From a bacterium (GTDB lineage Bacteria > Latescibacterota > UBA2968 > UBA8231): a stretch of DNA of 6,118 bases. Under the pieces are notes generated by a model. It did not search any database and was not told where the DNA came from. It saw only the letters and a list, made by a program, of their open reading frames with translations. Positions 1-5,590 of the stretch are shown here, one piece after another (positions within the stretch are counted from its first letter, which is position 1; the number at the start of each line of letters is the position of its first letter). The stretch is taken from positions 1 through 6,118 of the forward strand of contig JAQCJA010000302.1 in NCBI GenBank assembly GCA_027593305.1, in the 5' to 3' direction. Made by a program: the position numbers and the translations under genes.

Positions 1-333
1 GGCGCGGGCCTCGCCTGGATGGACTTCGGCCGGAGCGGGGCGCCGGGGCGCGGCTTCGTCGAGTCGACACCCCTGGGACCCGCGTTCGCGGCGGGCTTCT
101 GGGTGGACGCGTTCTGGCGATGGGTCAGCGACGCGGTCATCGCCGCGCTGACGGCGGGGGCCTTGTTCGTCGACCGCAAGGTGATCGACAAGACCGTGGA
201 CGGCGTGGGGGACGGCACCCGGAAGACCGGCGTCGCCGCGGCCGCGCTCCAATCGGGCGGGGTGCAGTTCTACGTGTCGGTCACCCTGGGGCTGCTGGCG
301 GCGCTGGTCCTCTACCTCGGGGTGCGCTCGTGA
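1..333 (+). CDS. nuoL: NADH-quinone oxidoreductase subunit L, C-terminal end (partial)
   Basis: This is the last 110 codons of nuoL; the 5' end lies outside the window. NuoL is the most distal antiporter-like subunit of the complex I membrane arm and carries the long lateral helix that runs along the other pumping subunits. What is visible fits the end of that region: an FWVDAFW stretch, then the DRKVIDKTVDGVGDGTRKTG segment, typical of the NuoL amphipathic tail (family pattern D-x-x-V-I-D-x-x-V-N-G-x-G), then QSGGVQFY and a last hydrophobic helix VSVTLGLLAALVLYLGV before the stop. It is followed directly by nuoM, whose GTG start overlaps this stop (GTGA at 330-333), so the two are almost certainly co-transcribed and coupled. 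Codon third positions are about 96% G or C (only four A/T-ending codons by hand count), the same extreme usage as the first two thirds of nuoM. The identity is secure from the tail pattern and gene order. Confidence 0.93.
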   Translation, partial: GAGLAWMDFGRSGAPGRGFVESTPLGPAFAAGFWVDAFWRWVSDAVIAALTAGALFVDRKVIDKTVDGVGDGTRKTGVAAAALQSGGVQFYVSVTLGLLAALVLYLGVRS

Positions 334-1805
334 GCTACCTCGACGCGCACCTGCTGACGATCCTGCTGCTGCTCCCGGTCGCGGGGCTCGCCATCGTGGC
401 GGCCATCCCCGCGGGCAACGACGGGCTGGTCAAGAAGGCGGCGGCGGGCATCTCCGGGGCGGTCCTCCTGCTCTCGATCCGCCTGTGGTTCAGGTTCGAC
501 GCGGGCTCCTCCGAGCTGCAGTTCGTCGAGCGGGTGCCCTGGCTGCCTGACTCCGGCATCAACTACATCGTGGGCGTCGACGGCCTGTCCCTGCCGATGG
601 TCCTGCTGACGGGGCTCGTGTTCTTCACCGGCGTCATCACGATGTGGGAGCTGACGTCGCGGGTGAAGGAGTACTTCGCGTTCACGATGGCGCTCGTGGC
701 GGGCGTGATCGGGGTGTTCATCGCCCAGGACCTGTTCTTCTTCTTCCTCTTCTACGAGCTCGCCGTCCTGCCGATGTACCTGCTCATCGGCATCTGGGGC
801 AGCACGCGGAAGGAGTACGCCGCGATGAAGCTCACGCTGTACCTGCTCGCAGGCAGCGCGCTGCTCTTCCCGGCGCTCATCGGCCTCGCGCACTACAGCG
901 GGCTCGACACGTTCGACATGACCCGACTCGCCGACGTGACCGGGGACTGGGGCGGCAAGAGCGTTCTGCTGTTCGTCCTCATCTGGTTGGGCTTCGGCGT
1001 CCTGGCGGGCCTGTTTCCGTTCCACACGTGGTCGCCGGTGGGCCACGTGGCCGCCCCCACCGCCGTGTCGATGCTGCACGCGGGCGTCCTGATGAAGCTC
1101 GGGGCCTACGGCATCCTCCGCGTCGGCTACACGATCCTCCCCGAAGCGGTGGTGCAGGTCGCGCCCTACATGGCCGTCCTGGCGGTGTGCAACATCCTGT
1201 ACGGCGCGTTCGTCGCGCTCGGGCAGACCGATCTCAAGTACGTGATCGGCTACAGCTCGGTGTCGCACATGGGCGTGGTGATGCTCGGGCTGGCGACCAT
1301 GACGTCGGCGGGCATCTCCGGGGCCGTCTTCCAGATGTTCGCCCACGGCGTCATGACCGCGCTCTTCTTTTCGACGGTGGGTTTCATCTACGACCGGTCC
1401 CACTCCAAGACGATCGCCGACTTCGGTGGCCTTGGTTCACAGATGCCCCGCGCCGTGTCGATCTTCATCATCGCCGGTCTGTGCGGGGCCGGTGTTCCAG
1501 GACTGGCCAGCTTCTGGGCGGAACTGCTGGTGTTCATGGCGGCGCTGAAAACCTATCCCGTGATGGGCGTGGCGATCATCGTCGGCCTCGTGCTCACGGC
1601 GATCTACGTCCTGCGGGTGTTCTCCATGGCCTTTTTCGGGCCCGTGAACGACAAATGGGACGGGCTGCGGGCGGCCGATCTGCAGGGCTGGCAGATCCTG
1701 CCACGAGCGATTCTCGTCGCGGTGCTGCTGTTCTTCGGTTTCTTTCCACGCGTCCTGCTCGATGTCATTGATGGGACGACGACCCACATGCTGCAGGTCT
1801 TCTGA
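330..1805 (+). CDS. nuoM: NADH-quinone oxidoreductase subunit M
   Basis: NuoM is an antiporter-like, proton-pumping subunit in the membrane arm of complex I. The protein is 491 residues, normal for the family (roughly 480-530), and hydrophobic throughout. Landmarks are GVDGLSLPMVLLTG from residue 82, the TM5 glutamate E143 in FYELAVLPMYLL, K167 in MKLTLYLLAGS, the PFHTWSPVGHVAAPTA loop near 231-245, K256 in LMKLGAYG, DLKYVIGYSSVSHMG near 302-316, and the late-helix glutamate E398 in FWAELLVF. The lysine usually found in broken helix TM7 (K234 in E. coli) aligns with Leu225 here. The GTG at 330 was chosen because it overlaps the nuoL stop and gives a standard N-terminus (SYLDAHLLTI); an in-frame start at 120 would lie inside nuoL and add a non-homologous Arg-rich stretch. 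The stop overlaps the nuoN ATG by one base (TGATG). Third-position G/C falls from about 98% in codons up to 1379 to about 82% after it. Confidence 0.96.
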   Translation: MSYLDAHLLTILLLLPVAGLAIVAAIPAGNDGLVKKAAAGISGAVLLLSIRLWFRFDAGSSELQFVERVPWLPDSGINYIVGVDGLSLPMVLLTGLVFFTGVITMWELTSRVKEYFAFTMALVAGVIGVFIAQDLFFFFLFYELAVLPMYLLIGIWGSTRKEYAAMKLTLYLLAGSALLFPALIGLAHYSGLDTFDMTRLADVTGDWGGKSVLLFVLIWLGFGVLAGLFPFHTWSPVGHVAAPTAVSMLHAGVLMKLGAYGILRVGYTILPEAVVQVAPYMAVLAVCNILYGAFVALGQTDLKYVIGYSSVSHMGVVMLGLATMTSAGISGAVFQMFAHGVMTALFFSTVGFIYDRSHSKTIADFGGLGSQMPRAVSIFIIAGLCGAGVPGLASFWAELLVFMAALKTYPVMGVAIIVGLVLTAIYVLRVFSMAFFGPVNDKWDGLRAADLQGWQILPRAILVAVLLFFGFFPRVLLDVIDGTTTHMLQVF

Positions 1806-3232
1806 TGGCAGACCTGATGCTGTTTCTGCCCGAAACAATCTGTCTGCTGGGGGCGTTGATGTTGTTTGCCGCCCAGGTTGTGGGTGTCCGCTACCGTGTC
1901 GTGTGGGTACTGGCCATGCTGGCGGGGGCCCTGGCTCTTGCTGCCAGCGTCTGGACCTGGCCCCTGTCGGGAGAGCCCTTCTACCCCGGCATCTACCACG
2001 TGGGTTTCTTTTCGCAATTCGTCAAGACCATCATCGCCGGCGGTTTCGTCTTTGTTGCGGCGATCAGCAGTCGGCCCCAGACGGTACGGGAAGAGGCGTG
2101 GGCCGAATTGCCCATGTTTCTGCTGCTGGCGACGACGGGCATGATGATGCTCGCCAGTGCCATGGAACTGGTGACACTCTACATCTCGATGGAACTGGCC
2201 GCCTATCCCGTGTATGTCGCCGTGGCGCTGCATCGCAACCACGATTTTCGTGGGGAGAGCGCCGTGAAGTACATGTTGCAGGGCATGGTGGCCTCGGCAG
2301 TCACGCTCTATGGCATGACGTTCATCTTCGGCCTGAGCGGTTCCACGTACGGGACGGACATCTTCCTGCAGCTGGATGCTCTGGCAGGTCAGCCGCTGTT
2401 CTGGCTGGCGGCGGTACTCGTGCTGGCCGGTTTCCTGTTCAAACTGGCAGCGTTCCCCTTCCACTTCTGGGCGCCCGACACCTATCAGACGGCCCCCCAC
2501 GAGGTCGTGACCTTCGTCGCGACGGCATCGAAAGTGGCGGCCATTGCCGTGCTCTGCCGGATTGCCGCCCTTGTTGCACCTGCAGGACTCGATGCCCCGC
2601 TGCTGACAACGGTGCTCATGTGGATGAGCGTCGGCGCCATGACCCTGGGCAACCTGGCCGCCCTGCGGCAGGGCGACCTGAAGCGACTGCTGGGGTATTC
2701 AGCCGTGGCGCATGCGGGCTACGTACTCATCGGTATACAGACGCTGTCCGCCACGGGGCTGACGGCGGCCTTGTTCTATGCGATCGGTTACGCCGCCATG
2801 TCGGCGCTCTGCTTCCTCGTCGTTGTCGAGGTGGGCCGCGATGATGATCTGGTTCCCATCGAGTCTCTTGCCGGACTGCATCAACGGGCGCCGTTGCTGG
2901 CGGCGACCCTGCTGATCGGGCTCTTCGGTCTGATCGGTCTGCCGCCAACGGTTGGCTTCATCGGCAAGTGGTTCCTGTTTTCCGCAGCGATCGAGCAAGG
3001 CCAGTTTGTTCTGGTTCTGGTGGCGGCGATCAACTCGGCGGTGGCTCTGTACTACTACCTGCTGGTCATCCGTCAGGCCTACCTCGTGGAGCCAGTGCGT
3101 GCGGCGCCGTTGCATACCGGTATGGTGACTCTGCTCGTGGCGGGCGCCACAACGGGTCTCGTCGTTGCCATGGGCATCGTCCCCGGCTGGTTCTGGACAA
3201 AGTCGGTTGAGGCCGTGGCTGCGTTGATGTAG
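1805..3232 (+). CDS. nuoN: NADH-quinone oxidoreductase subunit N
   Basis: NuoN is the antiporter-like subunit of the complex I membrane arm closest to the peripheral arm, and usually the last gene of the nuo operon, as here. The protein is 475 residues with about 14 predicted membrane helices. The charged residues of the proton path are all present: E130 in SMELAAYPVYV, K155 in SAVKYMLQGM, K213 in FLFKLAAFPFHFW, K243 in ATASKVAAIAV and K388 in GFIGKWFLF. The strongly conserved GNLAALRQGDLKRLLGYSAV and AHAGYVLIG segments and the LIGLPPTVGF turn are also clear. The ATG at 1805 overlaps the nuoM TGA, and no strong Shine-Dalgarno is needed if translation is coupled. About 77% of the first 100 codons end in G or C, matching the last third of nuoM but not the DNA upstream of about 1380. 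The C-terminus (VPGWFWTKSVEAVAALM) looks complete, so the gene is not truncated even though a gene remnant begins right after it. Confidence 0.96.
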   Translation: MADLMLFLPETICLLGALMLFAAQVVGVRYRVVWVLAMLAGALALAASVWTWPLSGEPFYPGIYHVGFFSQFVKTIIAGGFVFVAAISSRPQTVREEAWAELPMFLLLATTGMMMLASAMELVTLYISMELAAYPVYVAVALHRNHDFRGESAVKYMLQGMVASAVTLYGMTFIFGLSGSTYGTDIFLQLDALAGQPLFWLAAVLVLAGFLFKLAAFPFHFWAPDTYQTAPHEVVTFVATASKVAAIAVLCRIAALVAPAGLDAPLLTTVLMWMSVGAMTLGNLAALRQGDLKRLLGYSAVAHAGYVLIGIQTLSATGLTAALFYAIGYAAMSALCFLVVVEVGRDDDLVPIESLAGLHQRAPLLAATLLIGLFGLIGLPPTVGFIGKWFLFSAAIEQGQFVLVLVAAINSAVALYYYLLVIRQAYLVEPVRAAPLHTGMVTLLVAGATTGLVVAMGIVPGWFWTKSVEAVAALM

Positions 3233-3383
3233 CTGGTATCGTCACCGAGAGCTGGTGGGGCGCCGTCGGCATCATCCCGCTGGCAACAGCCGCCTTTCGC
3301 ATATGCCCGCTCTACAAGAGCCTCGGGTTGACCACCGACAAATCGGCTCGCAAAGAGGACGCCGGCGTCGATCACACAACCCC
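3233..3383. other. Region between the converging nuo and nos-side operons
   Basis: Apart from the DUF2892 remnant, this 151-base stretch holds no gene. I looked for a rho-independent terminator and found no GC hairpin followed by a T run on either strand. The only symmetric element is a loopless 12-base palindrome, GACGCCGGCGTC, at 3358-3369. Confidence 0.5.
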
Positions 3384-3387
3384 TTAG
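3235..3387 (+). pseudogene. DUF2892 (YgaP-like) membrane protein remnant, lacking its N-terminal half
   Basis: The frame read through 3250-3387 encodes ESWWGAVGIIPLATAAFRIC, then PLYKSLGLTTDKSARKED, ending at TAG 3385-3387. This closely resembles the second half of the small DUF2892 inner-membrane proteins (PF11127, also the C-terminal domain of some rhodanese/YgaP-type proteins). Their usual pattern is a GWWGLIG-x-x-PLLT helix, then F-x-x-CPLY-x-LLG-x-x-T(C). The normal N-terminal part (an N-G-x-x-D-R-x-x-R segment and a first membrane helix) is absent. The frame is closed by TGA at 3208-3210 inside nuoN, and no ATG, GTG or TTG occurs between that stop and the homologous part, so it cannot be translated normally. 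The usual last Cys is replaced by Asp. It sits within about 20 bases of the nuoN stop. I infer a deletion that fused the nuoN end to the middle of a DUF2892 gene. The match is from family memory, not a search. Confidence 0.62.
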
Positions 3388-4031
3388 AACAGCAGATCGC
3401 TGAACTCCTCAAAACGGTGGAAACCGGCCACCGTGTATGGAGCGGTTGAGGACAGTTCAGGATTTTCCAGCCCGCCGTTGCAGTTGTATCGACACACGGA
3501 AAACTGCCACACGGCGCCTGCCTCTGGCGCACAGTCCAAAGCAAACGCCTGCCACGGCACCAGAGCCTCCACCGACCAACTGCCCTCGCCGACGGTGACT
3601 CGTCGCTGCGTGCCGCTGGATGGCGCGATGACCTCATCCCAGGTGACGGCACCACCCATGAAGCGTTCGCGGTCCGGAATGAGGATGTCCATCAGAAAAT
3701 CATTGGGTGTGATGTGGATCTCCCAGTAGTCGGACCGATCCGTACCGGGTTTGATGAAGAGCTCGGCAACGTCGCCCAGGGTCCACATCTTCTGCTGGTC
3801 TGCTGTCGCCGTGGAGAAGATGTCGCTGTCCTGGTAGGTCAGGAAGAATGCCAGGCCTTCGGCGGCGGCGCCGACGCAGGCGCTGCCCGCCTCGACCGGG
3901 ACCGGTTTGGGCCCATCCCAGAAACGCCGCAGTGACAGCGGCTTGCAGGAAGCCACCCAGGCGGGTGGGTGGGTCGCGCCGTCACTGAGGACACCACTGA
4001 CACCGGGGCAGGACACAGAGTTTCGGTTCAT
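3384..4031 (-). CDS. Carbohydrate-binding family 9-like (CBM9/DOMON-like) beta-sandwich protein
   Basis: This is a 215-residue soluble protein with no signal peptide or membrane helix. The pattern fits the CBM9-like family often annotated 'carbohydrate-binding family 9-like protein'. HPPAWVASCKPLSLRRFWDG (residues 21-40) is the opening strand. LAFFLTYQDSDIF (60-72) matches the W-x-x-x-x-L-x-F-x-x-D strand. GDVAELFIKPG (86-96) matches the D-x-x-E-L-F core motif, followed by DYWEIHITPNDFLMDI with the typical Y-x-E and N-x-x-x-D. WSVEALVPW (152-160) and the final FHRFEEFSDLLF (204-215) match the family's closing strands. ATG 4031 was chosen because GGAGAG lies 8 bases upstream; a longer frame back to 4076 or 4259 would overlap phyH and adds no family-like sequence. 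Its ligand is unknown: members of this fold bind sugars or cofactors, and the absence of an export signal argues against a secreted polysaccharide-binding role. It is the last gene of the minus-strand operon, 37 bases after phyH. Confidence 0.8.
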   Translation of the reverse strand: MNRNSVSCPGVSGVLSDGATHPPAWVASCKPLSLRRFWDGPKPVPVEAGSACVGAAAEGLAFFLTYQDSDIFSTATADQQKMWTLGDVAELFIKPGTDRSDYWEIHITPNDFLMDILIPDRERFMGGAVTWDEVIAPSSGTQRRVTVGEGSWSVEALVPWQAFALDCAPEAGAVWQFSVCRYNCNGGLENPELSSTAPYTVAGFHRFEEFSDLLF

Positions 4032-4039
4032 TTGTCGAT

Positions 4040-4045
4040 CTCTCC
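4040..4045 (-). promoter_or_regulatory. Shine-Dalgarno for the CBM9-like gene
   Basis: Read on the minus strand, GGAGAG is followed by an 8-base spacer and then ATG at 4031-4029. It decides the start of the CBM9-like gene. The alternative ATG at 4076, which would overlap the phyH stop as ATGGCTGA, has no purine-rich site in front of it. Confidence 0.7.
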
Positions 4046-4068
4046 GTTGACGGGTAAGGCCATGTTCC

Positions 4069-4974
4069 TCAGCCATTCTCGTGGGCCAGAGCACAGGAAG
4101 CGGCGGCGCCATCGGCTTCGGCGAAGGCCCTGCCGAATTCCTCTTTTGACACCTGCACCGTATCAACCCCGCGGTACTGAAACTGCAGGGCACGGCGACG
4201 GGCGGGACTGCTGTTTGGCGGCGTCTGGTGCGGCAGCATGGCGGAAAAGTACAGCACACCCCCGGCTTTCAGTTCCACCGGCACGGCCCGGGCCGTATCA
4301 ATGCGGTCCGGCAGAATCTCACAATCGATGGTGTGATGATGCCGCAGGGCACCGCGCCTGTGCTGACCGGGCAGCAGGTGCATACAGCCATTGTCAACGG
4401 TGGCGTCATCGAGGGCGATCCAGGTGGTGCCAACAAGTTCGAGGGGCAGGTAGTTGAAGTAGGCGTTGTCCTGATGCCAGGGTTTCTCCGAGCCGATGAA
4501 GGGCGGCTTGGACAGGGCCATGACGTCCTTGAGCACTGTCTGCTGCCCGATCAGGCGACTCATGAAGCCCTGGATCCGCGCATCGGCGACGAGGGCGGCA
4601 AACGTGGGGTGCTCGTGCTCGTAACCGTGCAGCTTGCGGAACCGGTTCTCAGCTTCTTCATCACTGAGTTCCAGCGGCTCGACGCCGGCCTCAAAGTGGA
4701 TGGCGCAGTCCCCGCCGGGGGCTACTACCTGGGGACCGGCGTAATTACGTGTCGCCCCGGGGGGGGCCAGCTTCACCTGGCCTTCACCGCGACGGGCTGC
4801 CTGCATGAGACGATGGGCTACATCGGTAAGGGCTGAGCGTGCGGCGTCGATTTCCGTGGCCTTCAGGACACCCTCGAAGGCGAGGTAGCCGAGTTCGGCA
4901 TACTGCTGCAGATGGGTATCGTTCAAAGCGGCAGGGCATGGCTCGACGATGGCACGGGTCAGAGACAGGCTCAC
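4069..4974 (-). CDS. Phytanoyl-CoA dioxygenase (PhyH) family protein
   Basis: This is a 301-residue member of the PhyH branch of Fe(II)/2-oxoglutarate-dependent oxygenases, which hydroxylate or otherwise oxidise small molecules while decarboxylating 2-oxoglutarate. The N-terminal Y-A-E-L-G-Y-L-A-F-E-G-V-L (residues 25-37) is the standard family opening. The iron triad is visible as H167-x-D169 in KPWHQDNAYF and H249 in AMLPHQTPPN. R260 in SSPARRRAL lies 11 residues after H249, the spacing expected for the 2-oxoglutarate-binding arginine. WIALDDATVDNGCMHLLPGQ (185-204) is the conserved strand and PGSH-like turn. All catalytic positions are present, so it should be active; the substrate cannot be told from sequence. 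The GTG at 4974 has AAAGGAA six bases upstream. It lies between nosL (43 bases upstream) and a CBM9-like gene (37 bases downstream), on the same strand, suggesting one transcript. Residues 69-73 are encoded across a run of eight C. Confidence 0.9.
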   Translation of the reverse strand: MSLSLTRAIVEPCPAALNDTHLQQYAELGYLAFEGVLKATEIDAARSALTDVAHRLMQAARRGEGQVKLAPPGATRNYAGPQVVAPGGDCAIHFEAGVEPLELSDEEAENRFRKLHGYEHEHPTFAALVADARIQGFMSRLIGQQTVLKDVMALSKPPFIGSEKPWHQDNAYFNYLPLELVGTTWIALDDATVDNGCMHLLPGQHRRGALRHHHTIDCEILPDRIDTARAVPVELKAGGVLYFSAMLPHQTPPNSSPARRRALQFQYRGVDTVQVSKEEFGRAFAEADGAAASCALAHENG

Positions 4975-4980
4975 AGGAGC

Positions 4981-4987
4981 TTCCTTT
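4981..4987 (-). promoter_or_regulatory. Shine-Dalgarno for the phyH-like gene
   Basis: AAAGGAA on the minus strand lies six bases before the GTG start at 4974-4972. It immediately follows the heptad repeat, so the gene has its own ribosome entry site rather than relying on coupling to nosL. Confidence 0.65.
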
Positions 4988-4990
4988 GTA

Positions 4991-5022
4991 CAGTTGTCAG
5001 TTGTCAGTCGTCAGTTGTCAGT
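4991..5022 (-). repeat. Heptanucleotide tandem repeat (ACTGACA, about 4.6 units)
   Basis: On the minus strand the units are ACTGACA, ACTGACG, ACTGACA, ACTGACA and a partial ACTG. The period is 7, so the TGA in each unit falls in a new frame, and three neighbouring units stop all three minus-strand frames. The plus-strand reading (CAGTTGT) contains no stop in any frame. The first TGA (5020-5018) is the nosL stop codon. Short heptad repeats of this kind (STRRs) are known from cyanobacteria and some other bacteria and are thought to be unstable; no function is assigned here. Confidence 0.9.
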
Positions 5023-5590
5023 GGCGGATGGATTGTGACGAATCTACAACCGCGGCCTTTGGGGGCAATCCATCCTGCGTCCAGTGATCGATTCCCTGGC
5101 GGCGCACCTGCTCCATCACCTTCGCATCGATGTCGGCAAAACGGTAGAGGGACCCACCGTACTGCACGATGAATGCCTGTGCCGAGCCCTCCTCACGAAA
5201 GGGGGCCAGCGTTGGGCCCATGGCACCCATGCGCCGACTGCCGATAACGAAATACAGATCCTGCGCCCGTTCCCAGCCATCGGCGTGCGCCTCCCAGGTC
5301 GCATCATCCAGAGCCTGGAACCAGACGTTGTCGATGCGCCGCTGACGCACCGGATCGAGCCACTCGCCGAATACTTCGCCGGCGTCGCAGAACAGGGCGC
5401 GTTCGCCATTGGTGCGCAGCAGTTGGCCCTTGGGTCCATCATGTTGGGCGATGAGCATGCCATCCAGAGCGCACGCCTGTCCGGGGCCCACGTCCACCGG
5501 CACGGCCTCCATTGCGGGCTCAGAACCGCACCCCAGGAGTGTTGCCACCAGCAACACCAGGCCACTGGATTTCCGGCCCGAAATCCTCAT
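5018..5590 (-). CDS. nosL: NosL-family copper-chaperone lipoprotein
   Basis: NosL delivers Cu(I) for assembly of the copper site of N2O reductase (NosZ) on the outer face of the membrane. The 190-residue protein starts with a lipoprotein signal: a charged MRISGRK, a hydrophobic stretch, then lipobox L-L-G-C with the acylated Cys at 21. The family core follows: C40-A-L-D-G-M45, then DGPKGQ (51-56), LFCD (66-69), a W-x-x-x-x-D-G-W segment (99-106), YFVIGS (113-118), RMGAMG (120-125), and QYGGSLYRFADID (143-155). This follows the order of Pseudomonas stutzeri NosL closely. The usual C-x-x-C-G-M motif has Asp instead of the second Cys, so copper would have to be held by C40, M45 and other Met or His residues. 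The start ATG overlaps the nosY stop (ATGA, 5590-5587), and there is no evident Shine-Dalgarno, so coupling is likely. About 30 residues extend past the family core, and the stop codon lies inside a heptad repeat. Confidence 0.9.
   Translation of the reverse strand: MRISGRKSSGLVLLVATLLGCGSEPAMEAVPVDVGPGQACALDGMLIAQHDGPKGQLLRTNGERALFCDAGEVFGEWLDPVRQRRIDNVWFQALDDATWEAHADGWERAQDLYFVIGSRRMGAMGPTLAPFREEGSAQAFIVQYGGSLYRFADIDAKVMEQVRRQGIDHWTQDGLPPKAAVVDSSQSIRH

Noticed and set aside
120..329. In-frame upstream extension of nuoM to an ATG at 120
   Set aside because: It lies inside nuoL and encodes an Arg/Gly-rich stretch unlike any NuoM N-terminus. The GTG at 330 overlaps the nuoL stop and gives the standard start.
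312..1403. 363-codon open frame on the minus strand opposite nuoM
   Set aside because: It is a by-product of the extreme third-position G/C in nuoM. The product is rich in Arg, His, Glu and Asp with low-complexity stretches and no family pattern, and it stays open only as far as the GC-biased codons do.
1644..1805. Frameshift or chimeric protein at the nuoM composition step or 3' end
   Set aside because: Codon-by-codon reading from 330 to 1805 is unbroken and all expected NuoM motifs appear in order. Only the DNA composition changes, not the reading frame.
3358..3369. GACGCCGGCGTC palindrome as a terminator or operator
   Set aside because: It has no loop and no following T run, lies inside the remnant's reading frame, and a 12-base GC-rich palindrome is not surprising at this composition.
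4032..4259. Longer N-terminus for the CBM9-like gene (starts at 4259 or 4076)
   Set aside because: The extension runs antiparallel to nothing but overlaps the phyH end in another frame and has no family-like sequence. The ATG at 4031 has a clear GGAGAG site; the one at 4076 has none.
4228..4836. 202-codon plus-strand open frame opposite phyH
   Set aside because: It is the shadow of phyH, whose catalytic motifs on the minus strand are complete. There is no ribosome binding site and no family pattern.
4991..5022. Heptad repeat as a small CRISPR array
   Set aside because: The units are contiguous and 7 bases long with no spacers.
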